From: Planctomycetota bacterium
Lineage (GTDB): Bacteria > Planctomycetota > Phycisphaerae > WQYP01
Assembly (NCBI GenBank): GCA_021819825.1
Contig: JAKAEZ010000015.1
Span: 1-57,279 of the forward strand
Direction: 5' to 3'
Length of the DNA stretch: 57,279 nt
Each line of letters starts with the position of its first letter. Position 1 is the stretch's first letter. Positions 44,040 through 53,754 of the stretch are shown piece by piece. The notes below the pieces were generated by a model. The model was not told the DNA's origin and made no database searches. It saw nothing but the letters and a program-made list of their open reading frames with translations. The translations under genes were made by a program, and so were the position numbers.

Positions 44040-46736
44040 TTACCCTGTCGATGGGCAAGGTAACAACGCGGGTTCGGGCAAAGTGGGAATTGTTACTTGG
44101 AATTCGGCACCGCCGCCGTCGCGGTTGCGGGCGGTGATGGTGCCGTGGTGGAGGTGGAGAATAGCGCGGCAGATTGCCAGGCCCAGGCCCAAGCCGGGGC
44201 GATGCGGGGAGGAGGTTCCCCGAAAGAACTTTTCGAATATTCTTTGCGTGTCGTGAATGGGAAGTCCGGGGCCACGGTCCATCACGCGGATAAGTACGGA
44301 ATCAGGCCGGGCCATGGCGGTGATTTCAATGGGGTTGGATGCCGGCGCATGGGTGATCGCATTTTCCAGCAGATTGGATAGAACCTGTTCCAGCAGAACG
44401 GGGTCGCCTTGAACTAAAGGCAGCGACTCAGGAATATTAATTTGAAATAGGCGATTCTGGTCATTGTTTCGCCAGCGAGCAACTGCGGAAATGATGACCT
44501 CTCCGATATCGACACTCATCGTTTGAATCGACGGATTCCCCGATTCCAACCGAGTCATTTCCAAAAGCTTTTCGATAAGGCCTTCCAGGCGCTGCGATTC
44601 TTGGGAGATGGTTGTCAGCAATTCTTCACGGGTTTCGGCGGACATGGATGAACCGGCTTCAAGAATGCTGCTAGCCGAACCCGTGATGGCCGCCAGGGGC
44701 GTGCGCAGGTCGTGCGATACGGCGGATAAGAGCGTATTTCGGAGCACTTCAAGCTCGGTGCGTTCCCAGGCGCGTTGGGATTCTTCGGAAAGCATCATGC
44801 GCTCCAAAGCCACGGCAATCTGAGCGGTGAAGGCTTCAAGCGTGCGTAATTCATCGGGGTGGTTGAAGCGTTGAAGGTCCGATGGAATGATACAAAGGGA
44901 ACCAAGTGTAGATTTAACGCCTTTTAACGGCAGATAAATAGCTTTGGCCGACGGCAGCGTGGAGGTGCCGGCACCCGCTTTTTCTCCGTGGCGGATGACC
45001 CAATCCGCAACTGACAATTCCTTGTTATCAAGCGTTATCTCATTGGAACTGTGGGTCAATACTGGAATGCCGGATGCATCGGGCAGTATCACGGCAGCCG
45101 GAGAATTGAAGAACTCGGCGACATGCCCGAGGGAAACCTGCAACAGGGCGTTATGATCCCGACAGAGAATTAATTCCCGGCTTAATCGTAAAAGCGATTC
45201 GGTACGCTGTTCACGCGATCGAGAAAGGTGTTCCTGATTGCGCAGTCGGGCGGTAAGCGTGCTGATATAAATGCCCGTGACCAGCATGGCGGCAAACGTC
45301 AGTAAATACTGGGTATCGGATATAGCGAACGAATAATAGGGCGGTACCACCGTAAAATCGAACGCCGCGACGCTAAGGACAGCGGTTAAAATGCCGGCAA
45401 ATCGGCTGTGGCGGGCGGAAATCCAGATCACGCCCAGAAGATAAAACATGATGACATTGATATCCGACAACCCGAGCGTGTGATAAAGAAAAATACCCCA
45501 CGCCGTATTAAACGCCACGACCCCCGCGGCCCAGGCAATTCCCAGCCTGTCCCAGTTTTTTTTCCGACGCACAGGGGCCGACGAATGGCTTTCGGCATCT
45601 TCACGGATTAATTCAAGATGAATGTCGCCGCTGCGCATAATCAGGCGGTCCACAAACGATCTCCGCAGTATGCGTCGCCAGCCGCGACCGGCGGGTTTCC
45701 CCACGATAATACGCGCCACATGGCGACTTTTTGCGTAGGCGATAATCTCCTGATCCGGATGCAGGCCGGAAAGCGTTACCGCTTGGCCGCCGAGTTGCTC
45801 GGCCAAAGCAAGTGTGCGTGCCACACGCTGCCGATCGGCTTCGGATAAGCCCAGAGATTTAGCCGTTTCAACATAGACCGCAATCCAGGGAGCTTTCCAG
45901 GCGGCGGCCATACGAGCCGCGGTTCTTACCAGATTGGCCGAAAACGGGCTGGGACCGACGCATACTAAAATGCGTTCAGAAACAGCCGCCGTCCGGTCGT
46001 TGGCACTCCCCTGCCGCAGGGCATCAATATCCTGGTTAATGCGATCAGCCGTGCGCCGCAGGGCCAATTCCCGAAGGGTCAGGAGATTTCCGATACTGAA
46101 GAAATGTTGCAAGGCGGCGGCGGTGCGATCGGGTGTGTAAATTTTCCCTTCCTGCAACCGTTCAATGAGCTTTTCCGGAGGCAGGTCCACAAGTTGCACT
46201 TCATCGGCAGTTTGAAACACCGAATCCGGCAACGTTTCGCGGACTTTTACGCCGGTGGCCCGTTCCACGATATCGTTGACGGACTCCAGATGCTGAACAT
46301 TGAGTGTTGTGTATACGTCAATACCCGCAGCCAGAAGTTCGGCTATGTCCTGCCAGCGTTTGGCGTGCCGCATTCCCGGGGCATTGGTGTGGGCCAGTTC
46401 ATCCACCAGGATAAGTTCCGGGGCTTTGCTTAAGGCTGCATCAAGATCCAATTCCTTGAGAACGGCTCCGCGGTATTCCACAAGTTTATAAGGAAGAATA
46501 TCCAGTCCCAGGAGCAACGCTTCGGTTTCCGGGCGGATGTGCGGCTCCGCATAACCGACCAGCACCCGTACGCCATCAATAGCCCGCCGCTGCGCTTCCT
46601 CCAGCATCGTATAAGTTTTACCAACACCGGCCGACGCACCGAAAAATATCTTGAGCTTACCACGGCGCAGCGATTCCTCCTGCTTGGTAAGAAGCCGAAG
46701 CAGTTCATCAGGATTGGGTCTTTGCGTTTGTTCCAT
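44040..46736 (-). CDS. kdpD: Sensor histidine kinase KdpD
   Basis: An 898-residue sensor kinase. The N-terminal KdpD domain has the Walker A-like motif GASAGVGKTYTM at residues 33-44. A universal-stress-like domain (about 240-370), four hydrophobic segments (about 400-500), a GAF-like domain (about 520-640), the HisKA domain with His675 in SHDLRTPLA, and the ATPase domain (LLENAITHAP, then GPGLPIHD) follow. It should sense low K+ or salt and phosphorylate KdpE. No kdpE lies next to it or in the window. The start ATG (MEQTQRP) follows GGTGA. It ends the kdp operon, after a 114-base gap with a short hairpin at 46806-46828. Confidence 0.94.
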   Translation of the reverse strand: MEQTQRPNPDELLRLLTKQEESLRRGKLKIFFGASAGVGKTYTMLEEAQRRAIDGVRVLVGYAEPHIRPETEALLLGLDILPYKLVEYRGAVLKELDLDAALSKAPELILVDELAHTNAPGMRHAKRWQDIAELLAAGIDVYTTLNVQHLESVNDIVERATGVKVRETLPDSVFQTADEVQLVDLPPEKLIERLQEGKIYTPDRTAAALQHFFSIGNLLTLRELALRRTADRINQDIDALRQGSANDRTAAVSERILVCVGPSPFSANLVRTAARMAAAWKAPWIAVYVETAKSLGLSEADRQRVARTLALAEQLGGQAVTLSGLHPDQEIIAYAKSRHVARIIVGKPAGRGWRRILRRSFVDRLIMRSGDIHLELIREDAESHSSAPVRRKKNWDRLGIAWAAGVVAFNTAWGIFLYHTLGLSDINVIMFYLLGVIWISARHSRFAGILTAVLSVAAFDFTVVPPYYSFAISDTQYLLTFAAMLVTGIYISTLTARLRNQEHLSRSREQRTESLLRLSRELILCRDHNALLQVSLGHVAEFFNSPAAVILPDASGIPVLTHSSNEITLDNKELSVADWVIRHGEKAGAGTSTLPSAKAIYLPLKGVKSTLGSLCIIPSDLQRFNHPDELRTLEAFTAQIAVALERMMLSEESQRAWERTELEVLRNTLLSAVSHDLRTPLAAITGSASSILEAGSSMSAETREELLTTISQESQRLEGLIEKLLEMTRLESGNPSIQTMSVDIGEVIISAVARWRNNDQNRLFQINIPESLPLVQGDPVLLEQVLSNLLENAITHAPASNPIEITAMARPDSVLIRVMDRGPGLPIHDTQRIFEKFFRGTSSPHRPGLGLGLAICRAILHLHHGTITARNRDGGGAEFQVTIPTLPEPALLPCPSTG

Positions 46737-46805
46737 ATTATTCACCGATTGAGGCCCAGGCGATTTAAAACTTCCTGGAATTATCATGTGCATGCAGGCC
46801 TAACG

Positions 46806-46828
46806 GCCGCGGGTTTCCACCGCGCGGC
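46806..46828 (-). promoter_or_regulatory. Hairpin between kdpC and kdpD
   Basis: GCCGCG (46806-46811) pairs with CGCGGC (46823-46828) around an 11-base loop inside the kdpC-kdpD gap. It might lower reading into kdpD or protect the upstream message. There is no T-run. Confidence 0.35.
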
Positions 46829-46850
46829 TGCGCGAAGCGGCAAAGCAATT

Positions 46851-47477
46851 TTACCGAGGCCCCTGGCTTGCCGCGCGTTGGATAGATGATAATCGATCCA
46901 ATGCTAAATTAAGCTCCAACACATTGACTCTTGGTGCGCCGAGAACCCCGAAATCACGTCCCTGGCAGAGATGTTCCACAAGTTTTTTTACGACCGAAAC
47001 TGCTAAGCCGCGGGCCGCCGCTACGCGCTGTACCTGGTAAAATGCGGCCGCCGGGCTGATGTCCGGATCTAACCCACTGGCGCTGGAGGTTACCAGATCC
47101 ACGGGAACAGTTCCTTTTTCCGTGGGATCAGCGACGCGAAGGCGTTTGATCCGGCGTTGTACCGAAGCGAACAGCTTGGGGTTCGTCGGGCCTGTATTGG
47201 AAGCTGATCCGCAATCCCCCAACGGGCCGTTGTAGGCGGTATAAGGCACCGGTGAAGTGGCAGAGGGCCGAGGCCAAAAGTATTTTGGTTCGGAAAAGTA
47301 TTGGCCTATCAGGCGTGATCCGACAGGTTTTCCGGCACTATTTGTCAACACGCTGCCATTGGCCTGCCACGGAAATACCACTGCGGCAATTCCGGTAACG
47401 AGCAAGGGATACGCCAAACCGGTGACGGCGGACAAGATCACGAACACTGCTATTGCCGGACGACATTGGGACCACAT
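46851..47477 (-). CDS. kdpC: Potassium-transporting ATPase subunit C
   Basis: A 208-residue KdpC. It has one N-terminal membrane segment ([21 protein letters not shown]), and a periplasmic part with [40 protein letters not shown] and [11 protein letters not shown], all typical. KdpC stabilises the KdpFABC pump and its ATP binding. AAAGGA lies eight bases before the ATG. It lies 27 bases after kdpB in the usual operon order. Confidence 0.95.
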   Translation of the reverse strand: MWSQCRPAIAVFVILSAVTGLAYPLLVTGIAAVVFPWQANGSVLTNSAGKPVGSRLIGQYFSEPKYFWPRPSATSPVPYTAYNGPLGDCGSASNTGPTNPKLFASVQRRIKRLRVADPTEKGTVPVDLVTSSASGLDPDISPAAAFYQVQRVAAARGLAVSVVKKLVEHLCQGRDFGVLGAPRVNVLELNLALDRLSSIQRAASQGPR

Positions 47478-47504
47478 TATTTAAATCCTTTCGAACAGGG
47501 TTAC

Positions 47505-49571
47505 TTACGCCAAGTGCATGGCCACGAGAACCATGTTAATAAGTTTGATTCCGATGAACGGCACGATAAGTCCTCCGACGCCGTAAAGCAGAATATTCTG
47601 CAAAAGCAGCTTTCCGGCGAGCATGGGGCGATATTTTACACCGCGCAGTGCCAGCGGAATCAGCACAATGATAATCAGCGCGTTGAAAATCACGGCGGAC
47701 ATAATGGCGCTTCCCGGTGTGGCCAGATGCATGATATTCAACCGCCCCATCGCGGGATAAATGCCCACAAATATGGCCGGGATGATGGCAAAATATTTAC
47801 TGACATCATTGGCAATGGAGAACGTGGTTAATGAACCGCGCGTCATCAAAAGTTGTTTGCCGCTTTCAATAACCTCAATGAGTTTGGTGGGGTTGGAATC
47901 AAGATCCACCATGTTGCCAGCCTCTTTGGCGGCCTGCGTGCCGGAGTTCATGGCCACGGCCACGTCTGCCTGAGCCAGGGCGGGCGCATCATTGGTGCCG
48001 TCACCGGTCATCGCGACCAGCCGGCCGCCCTGCTGATATTCACGGATGAGCTTTAATTTTGTTTCCGGGGTGGCCTGGGCAAGAAAATCATCCACACCGG
48101 CCTCGGCGGCGATGGCCGCAGCGGTAAGAGGATTATCGCCCGTAATCATTACCGTTTTGATGCCCATTCGGCGGAGCTGCAAGAAACGCTCTTTGATGCC
48201 GCCTTTGACAATATCTTTGAGTTCAATAACGCCTAACACCTTGGGGCCATCCGCAACAGCCAGAGGTGTTCCTCCACGGCGGGATATTTCGTCCACCGCG
48301 GTCTTAACCGATGCTCCCATCTCGCCGCCCAGTTCGGTCACATACGCGGCAATGGCATCAGCAGCTCCCTTGCGTATTTTTCTCCCGTCGAAATCCACAC
48401 CACTCATCCGGGATTGGGCGGTAAAGGGTATGAACTCGGCGTGGAGGGAACTTAATTCTCTGCCACGCAACTTGTAGCGTTCCTTAGCCAGCACCACAAT
48501 GCTGCGGCCCTCCGGCGTTTCATCCGCCAGAGAAGATAGCTGCGCTGCGTCGGCGAGTTGTTCAACCGTTACACCCTTAGCCGGGATGAAACTTACCGCC
48601 TGACGGTTGCCAAGCGTAATGGTTCCGGTTTTATCTAACAGCAACACATCCACATTGCCCGCGGCTTCCACCGCGCGGCCGGAAGTGGCAATGACATTTT
48701 TTTGAATCATGCGGTCCATGCCCGCAATGCCGATGGCGGATAACAGGCCGCCGATAGTCGTCGGGATCAGGCAGATCAAAAGTGCGACCAGCACCGTGAG
48801 GGTGACGGGAGCGCCGTGGCCGGCGGCGTTCACCGCGTATATGGAAAACGGCAGCAATGTGGCCGTGGCCAACAGAAAGATAATTGTCAGTTTGGCCAGG
48901 AGAATATTCAATGCGATTTCATTGGGGGTTTTCTGCCGCTTGGCCCCTTCCACCATGGCTATCATGCGATCCAGAAATGTTTCTCCGGGATTGCAGGCCA
49001 CGCGAATAATCAGCCAGTCGGAAAGCACACGTGTTCCACCGGTAACACTGGAGCGATCACCACCGGATTCCCGGATGACCGGGGCTGATTCGCCGGTTAT
49101 GGCCGAGTCGTCCACGGATGCTACGCCCTCAATGACCTCACCGTCGGCGGGAATTAAATCACCGGCTTCCGCCAGAATGATGTCGTCTTTTCGCAAAGTG
49201 GTGGCGGAGACGGTTTGAACCGGGGCGTCGCGGCGGGCTTGGGTCAGCTTTTTAGCGGGGGTATCGCGCCGCGCGCGGCGAAGCGTATCCGCCTGGGCCT
49301 TTCCGCGCCCTTCGGCCATGGCTTCGGCAAAATTGGCGAAGAGCACGGTGAACCAGAGCCACAGGCTGACCCCAAGAATAAATCCGGGCCGGGCTTCGCC
49401 ATGCCCAAAGAGCGCCTGGATAAATAAGACGCTGGTTAACATACTGCCGATATAGACAACAAACATGACGGGATTGCGCACCTGGATTCGCGGGTCAAGC
49501 TTTTTAAAGGACTCAAGAACAGCGCGCCGCGCAATGGCACCGTTGAAAAGAGAATTTGATTTCGCTGCCAT
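47505..49571 (-). CDS. kdpB: Potassium-transporting ATPase subunit B
   Basis: A 688-residue P-type ATPase, the energy-coupling part of the Kdp K+ pump. Family motifs are [11 protein letters not shown] with the phosphorylated Asp313, [21 protein letters not shown], and [25 protein letters not shown]. Membrane segments lie at both ends. Length matches the family. It lies between kdpA and kdpC; GGAG lies 11 bases before the ATG. Confidence 0.97.
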   Translation of the reverse strand: MAAKSNSLFNGAIARRAVLESFKKLDPRIQVRNPVMFVVYIGSMLTSVLFIQALFGHGEARPGFILGVSLWLWFTVLFANFAEAMAEGRGKAQADTLRRARRDTPAKKLTQARRDAPVQTVSATTLRKDDIILAEAGDLIPADGEVIEGVASVDDSAITGESAPVIRESGGDRSSVTGGTRVLSDWLIIRVACNPGETFLDRMIAMVEGAKRQKTPNEIALNILLAKLTIIFLLATATLLPFSIYAVNAAGHGAPVTLTVLVALLICLIPTTIGGLLSAIGIAGMDRMIQKNVIATSGRAVEAAGNVDVLLLDKTGTITLGNRQAVSFIPAKGVTVEQLADAAQLSSLADETPEGRSIVVLAKERYKLRGRELSSLHAEFIPFTAQSRMSGVDFDGRKIRKGAADAIAAYVTELGGEMGASVKTAVDEISRRGGTPLAVADGPKVLGVIELKDIVKGGIKERFLQLRRMGIKTVMITGDNPLTAAAIAAEAGVDDFLAQATPETKLKLIREYQQGGRLVAMTGDGTNDAPALAQADVAVAMNSGTQAAKEAGNMVDLDSNPTKLIEVIESGKQLLMTRGSLTTFSIANDVSKYFAIIPAIFVGIYPAMGRLNIMHLATPGSAIMSAVIFNALIIIVLIPLALRGVKYRPMLAGKLLLQNILLYGVGGLIVPFIGIKLINMVLVAMHLA

Positions 49572-49620
49572 GATTATTGCAACTCCAATTTGTGTTTATG
49601 ATCAAAGGAATACCGTCACG

Positions 49621-51399
49621 TCAATGCCAAAGATGCAAAGATTCAACTATCGGGCCTAAGGCCAAGGCGGGCAGGAACGTCAAAGCGCCAATGAGCACCA
49701 CCATGGCGACCAGCCACGCGGTAAACAGGGCGTCATGCGTTGGAAGCGTTCCGCTGGAAACAGGTATCTGCTTTTTTTTCGCCAGGGAGCCTGCTAACGC
49801 CAGCGTCGGCACAATTAGAAAATAGCGTGATACCCACATAAGAAGGCCGCCGGCGATGTTGTAGAATGGCGTATTGGTGCCCAATCCGGCGAAAGCGCTA
49901 CCGTTGTTATTCCCTACGGAACTTGCCCAGTAGAGAATTTCTGAAAAGCCGTGGGCACCGGGGTTCTCTATGGCACTTTTGCCCATGACAGTGACGCAAG
50001 CGATGCCTGCGGTCACCAGCACCAGCGCCGGTGGAACCAGCACGCAAATCGTCGCCATTTTCATTTCAAAGGCTTCAATTTTCTTGCCCAGATATTCCGG
50101 CGTGCGGCCCACCATCAGCCCGGCGATGAAGACTGCCACAATGACAAACATCAACATGCCGTACAGGCCCGACCCCACACCGCCAAAAATCACTTCGCCC
50201 AGTTCCATCAGCCACATCGGCACTAATCCCCCCAGCGGCGTAAACGAATCGTGCATGGAGTTCACTGAGCCGTTGGAAGCGGCGGTGGTGACGGTGGCCC
50301 AAATGGCGGAATCGGTAACGCCGAAACGCGTTTCCTTTCCTTCCATATTGCCGCCGGACATCAGGGCAGACGGACTTTGATTCACCCCCAGAGCCGCCAA
50401 TTTTGGATTCCCGGCATGTTCGGCCCAAACACAGCCGACCATCAGAGGCACGAATATGATCAACATAGCCGCAAAGATCGCCCAGCCCTGGCGCGTGTCC
50501 CCCACCATGCGGCCAAAGGTGTAACACAGTGATGCGGGGATCAGCAATATCGCCAGAACTTCCAGAAAATTACTTAAGGGGTTGGGATTTTCAAATGGAT
50601 GGGCGGAATTTACGCCAAAGAATCCGCCGCCATTAGTGCCCAGTTGTTTGATTGCAATTTGGGAGGCCGCCGGGCCTAAGGGCAATACCTGGTGTTTAAC
50701 CCATACGGTCTTATTATTCGTTTTGCCCGCTGCGCTGATGGTGGATTGCACGTAGCTGACCGGCTGAAGCAGCGGAACTTTCTTATACGGTGAAAACGTC
50801 TGCACCACGCCCTGCGAAACCAGAAGCAGGGCCAGCACAAACGATAGCGGCAGGAGAATATAAAGCGTACTGCGCACCAGATCGACCCAGAAATTTCCGA
50901 GGTTGTCGGTCTGTTTTCCGCGGATACCGCGGATCAGCGCCACCAGCACCGCCATGCCGGTGGCCGCTGAGACAAAATTTTGCACAGTCAGGGCCAACAT
51001 CTGCGTCAAGTAGCTCATCGTGGTTTCGCCGTTGTAGCTCTGCCAGTTGGTATTGCTGATAAAGCTGATCGCGGTATTCCACGCCAGATCGGGCGATACG
51101 GCACCAAGATGTTCCGGATTCAAGGGTAACAATCCCTGCAAACGCTGCAGCGCATAAACCGCCACTCCGCCGAGCAGATTAAACAGCAGCAACGCCACGG
51201 CATAGGTTTTCCAAGTCATCGGCTGATCGGGCTTGATACCCGCTGCACGGTAGGTCAGTTGCTCCAACGATCCCAGCGGCTTATCAAGCCCGCATGGCTG
51301 GCCTTCATAGACCCGGGCCATAAAAGCGCCCAGCGGCTTGACCAGTGCAACAAGCACGAGCACAAAAAGTCCCATTTGAATCCACGCATTGGGAGTCAT
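49621..51399 (-). CDS. kdpA: Potassium-transporting ATPase subunit A
   Basis: A 592-residue membrane protein with about ten membrane segments. KdpA is the K+-binding channel-like subunit of the pump. The motifs GGVAVYALQRLQGLLPLNP, NTAISFISNTNWQSYNGE, QLGTNGGGFFGVNSAHPFENP and SVGNNNGSAFAGL are the selectivity-filter regions of the family. The ATG shares one base with the kdpF stop codon (TAATG), so the two are coupled. Confidence 0.97.
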   Translation of the reverse strand: MTPNAWIQMGLFVLVLVALVKPLGAFMARVYEGQPCGLDKPLGSLEQLTYRAAGIKPDQPMTWKTYAVALLLFNLLGGVAVYALQRLQGLLPLNPEHLGAVSPDLAWNTAISFISNTNWQSYNGETTMSYLTQMLALTVQNFVSAATGMAVLVALIRGIRGKQTDNLGNFWVDLVRSTLYILLPLSFVLALLLVSQGVVQTFSPYKKVPLLQPVSYVQSTISAAGKTNNKTVWVKHQVLPLGPAASQIAIKQLGTNGGGFFGVNSAHPFENPNPLSNFLEVLAILLIPASLCYTFGRMVGDTRQGWAIFAAMLIIFVPLMVGCVWAEHAGNPKLAALGVNQSPSALMSGGNMEGKETRFGVTDSAIWATVTTAASNGSVNSMHDSFTPLGGLVPMWLMELGEVIFGGVGSGLYGMLMFVIVAVFIAGLMVGRTPEYLGKKIEAFEMKMATICVLVPPALVLVTAGIACVTVMGKSAIENPGAHGFSEILYWASSVGNNNGSAFAGLGTNTPFYNIAGGLLMWVSRYFLIVPTLALAGSLAKKKQIPVSSGTLPTHDALFTAWLVAMVVLIGALTFLPALALGPIVESLHLWH

Positions 51400-51488
51400 T
51401 AGAATTTCTCCGGAAAAAGCATTGCGATAATCAGGTAAATCAGGATCGCTCCGGCCAGCACCAGACCGATGAAATCCATCATACTCAT
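51399..51488 (-). CDS. kdpF: Potassium-transporting ATPase subunit F
   Basis: A 29-residue single-span peptide (MSMMDFIGLVLAGAILIYLI and on to PEKF). It stabilises the KdpABC complex in other bacteria. It is too short for usual gene finders, but its position just before kdpA, the one-base overlap (TAATG), and AGGAG seven bases before the ATG support it. Its start overlaps the stop of the upstream small ORF (ATGA). Confidence 0.9.
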   Translation of the reverse strand: MSMMDFIGLVLAGAILIYLIIAMLFPEKF

Positions 51489-51577
51489 CTTGGATCTCCT
51501 AAATATTCACATAGCTTCACCAGTAACCAGGTAAGAATGCCCAGCACAATCATGGCTCCGACATATAAAGTGTCCAT
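51485..51577 (-). CDS. Small single-span protein upstream of kdpF
   Basis: A 30-residue peptide (MDTLYVGAMIVLGILTWLLV and on to LGDPR) with one hydrophobic segment and a charged end. It has AAAGGAG seven bases before the ATG and overlaps kdpF by four bases, so it is translated as part of the kdp operon. Similar tiny membrane proteins with a MD-LY-G start occur before kdpF in other bacteria, as I recall. Its function is unknown, perhaps a further small subunit or modulator of the pump. Confidence 0.75.
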   Translation of the reverse strand: MDTLYVGAMIVLGILTWLLVKLCEYLGDPR

Positions 51578-51597
51578 AGGAACACTCCTTTCAAAGC

Positions 51598-51646
51598 ACG
51601 CGCATTGCGCGTTGCACAGCTATAGTTCTATCCAGAGTGATATCAA
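51598..51646 (-). promoter_or_regulatory. Probable kdp promoter and leader palindrome
   Basis: On the minus strand TTGATA (51646-51641) and TATAGC (51624-51619) are 16 bases apart, a plausible sigma70 promoter. Just downstream, ACGCGC (51598-51603) and GCGCGT (51607-51612) form a perfect palindrome in the leader, a possible regulator site. No KdpE site was recognised. Bases 51650-51737 hold nothing else I can name. Confidence 0.45.
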
Positions 51647-51737
51647 GATGCTGTAAAAATATAGATCAGAGATGTAAATATTTTGTAAAAATTTATGGCA
51701 CGCCGCACCCGAAAATGGGGGGGGCGCGGGCTTTTTT

Positions 51738-51974
51738 TTAATGCAGGGTGCGGACAATTTGGATGATGACAATAATCAGCATCGCAATCACATAAATTCG
51801 CAACGCCCAGAGCAGAATCTTCATCCCGGGCGAAAATTTGCGTCGCCCGAAGCGCGTGCGCTGCTTGAAGGCGACCAACTGATCTTCTTCCAGGAGCGAG
51901 CGCACCACATCATGGCGTTGAGAAAGTTCCGTACTTTTCACGTTATGGTCATCAGGTTTTAAATCAGTGTTCAT
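51738..51974 (-). CDS. Small C-terminal-anchored protein next to the NRAMP-like gene
   Basis: A 78-residue protein with a charged N-terminal half (DDHNVKSTELSQRHDVVRSL) and one hydrophobic segment near residues 52-74, ending IIQIVRTLH. No family was recognised. It starts 12 bases after the NRAMP-like gene's stop with AGGGA upstream, so it should be co-transcribed with it. It may be a partner of the transporter; this is inference. Confidence 0.6.
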   Translation of the reverse strand: MNTDLKPDDHNVKSTELSQRHDVVRSLLEEDQLVAFKQRTRFGRRKFSPGMKILLWALRIYVIAMLIIVIIQIVRTLH

Positions 51975-51986
51975 GATGTCGGATCC

Positions 51987-53417
51987 CTAGGAGAGCAATT
52001 TCGGAAACACCGTGGTTACGGCATAACCCAACCCGGCGATAATCAGCAGCACCGTTACCGTGATGCCGGCGATATTCAGCCATAAGCCATTGACGCTTTC
52101 TCCCATCACTTCACGGTCATTGACCAGCAGCAGCAGAAACAGCAGTGCCGGCGGCATGGCCAGTACCGCAATAACGTTGACAATCAGTACAACAAACTCC
52201 AAGGGGGCATGGGGGATTAAGACGATGGCCCCCGCGGCGATCGCCGAGCCAAGCAGTGTGAGATAAAACGGCCACGCCTCTTTGATGCTGCGATTGAGAC
52301 TATGGGCATGATGCATAACTTCACCAAACGCATAACCGGATGACGTGGAGATGCTGATAGCCGCCACCAGCCCCGCTTCCACAAGGCCCAAGGCAAAGAG
52401 ACTGGAACCAAGTTTGCCGACGTAAGGCTGCAAGGCTTGGGCAAATTGAGCTCCCTGATAATTCTCCGTGCTAATCCCGTGCGTATAAAGCGGGACTGTG
52501 GCCAGCACCACCGCTATGCCGAATATGGCCGCCAGAAGTGTGCCAATGGAGGTGTCCCAGCGGCCAAATCCCACATCCGCCGGCTGCATACCTTTATCGG
52601 TGGTGGCCCCCTGCTGAAAAAACAGCATCCACGGCGTGACGGTAGCACCGATATCAGCCATCATCAGAAGAATATTTTGCGAACCCAGGCCACCGGGTAG
52701 CGGGCCAAAGGTAATAAATGCATGCCCCACCGCGGGCCAATCGGGATGCGTCATAAGCGCTACTGGAATAAACAGGCCATTAAACATAGCCAGCCCCAGT
52801 AAGATGCGTTCCCAAGTCCAATAGCGACGCGTCATGGTTACCGCCAGAATAAGCGCGATGGCCCCTCCCACTGCCACCAGCGGCGGCACTCCAAAGTAGC
52901 TTAACCCGGCACGGATTCCGATGAATTCTGTCACCAGCGTGAGAAAATTCCCCAGCATGAGATCCGCCATGGAAAAAAAGCCCCAAAAGGGACCGAATCG
53001 ATCAAATATTAGTTCGGCATGACCCCGGTGCGTCACTGAACCCAGGCGAACGGTCATTTCCTGGACGATCCATGCGGCCAGAAATGTCGCAAGAATAAAG
53101 GGCAGAAAAAATCCAATGCCAAATTGCGATCCGGTGGCGGCGTAGGACAACATGCTCGGGGCGTCGTTTTCGCCCAGGAAAACCAAAACACCAGGGCCGG
53201 CCAGCAGCCATAAAAGCCGCATCCAGCGCCAAGGCTTATGGGGTTGCGCGATGCCGCGGGCCTTGGCCACCGCCAGGCGATCGCGCGCACGGGAAATATC
53301 CTCCCCCGTCAGCGGATCGGAGCAATTGCCAGGGTGGGCCGATGAGCTTTCAGCCGCGACAGCCGGAGCGATAAATTCGGATCCACTCGATTCTGAACTT
53401 TGATTTATTCCGCTCAT
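51987..53417 (-). CDS. NRAMP-like divalent metal transporter with altered motifs
   Basis: A 476-residue protein with about 11 hydrophobic segments. The first segment reads GPGVLVFLGENDAPSM, keeping Asp85 but replacing the canonical DPGN loop. The sixth segment reads GATVTPWMLFFQQGA, in place of the canonical MPHNLY. The related NRMT/NRAMP-like branches carry such changes and move Mg2+ or other ions instead of Mn2+/Fe2+. The opposite gene is a DtxR/MntR-type regulator, which suggests Mn2+ or Fe2+; so the cation is open. A long, charged N-terminal tail (about 60 residues) is unusual. The promoter lies at 53582-53610. Confidence 0.8.
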   Translation of the reverse strand: MSGINQSSESSGSEFIAPAVAAESSSAHPGNCSDPLTGEDISRARDRLAVAKARGIAQPHKPWRWMRLLWLLAGPGVLVFLGENDAPSMLSYAATGSQFGIGFFLPFILATFLAAWIVQEMTVRLGSVTHRGHAELIFDRFGPFWGFFSMADLMLGNFLTLVTEFIGIRAGLSYFGVPPLVAVGGAIALILAVTMTRRYWTWERILLGLAMFNGLFIPVALMTHPDWPAVGHAFITFGPLPGGLGSQNILLMMADIGATVTPWMLFFQQGATTDKGMQPADVGFGRWDTSIGTLLAAIFGIAVVLATVPLYTHGISTENYQGAQFAQALQPYVGKLGSSLFALGLVEAGLVAAISISTSSGYAFGEVMHHAHSLNRSIKEAWPFYLTLLGSAIAAGAIVLIPHAPLEFVVLIVNVIAVLAMPPALLFLLLLVNDREVMGESVNGLWLNIAGITVTVLLIIAGLGYAVTTVFPKLLS

Positions 53418-53581
53418 AACTTAGAAAGCACTTTCATTCGCTTTTTTCCATCGCGAACTTATTTTAAATCTTCCATCACCGCGCTAATGCAATCTTCATG
53501 CACTTCCCGTGTACCGCGTATTACCCCAGGGGCAATTTCGGATGATGAAAAGGCCCTTGGCCCGCAATCCAATGGTGTTAC

Positions 53582-53610
53582 TTTATACGATGCCGCCACG
53601 CCAATGTCAA
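53582..53610 (-). promoter_or_regulatory. Sigma70 promoter of the NRAMP-like gene
   Basis: On the minus strand TTGACA (53610-53605) and TATAAA (53587-53582) have a 17-base spacer. Transcription would start near 53575, giving a leader of about 160 nt. No Mn riboswitch (yybP-ykoY) pattern was seen in it. Confidence 0.7.
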
Positions 53611-53642
53611 GAGATAGTTTGATCATTCGTGTTAATTACTTT

Positions 53643-53663
53643 GAATAGTCAAAATATTCTATT
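53643..53663. promoter_or_regulatory. Possible operator between the divergent metal genes
   Basis: GAATA (53643-53647) and TATTC (53655-53659), and in a shifted register AATAG and CTATT (to 53663), form an AT-rich inverted repeat. It lies about 33 bases upstream of the NRAMP -35 box and before the regulator gene. It could bind the adjacent DtxR/MntR-type protein, but it does not match known boxes closely. Confidence 0.25.
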
Positions 53664-53754
53664 TGTGTGATCGGCTTGCTTTTCAGGCGGCAATCATGGA
53701 TTATGACGGAGGTACCCGAACGAGCGGGATTTTTGGAGTTATGGACTTCCACGC

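Noticed and set aside
53418-53580. Mn riboswitch before the NRAMP-like gene
   Set aside because: The yybP-ykoY conserved segments were not found in the leader.
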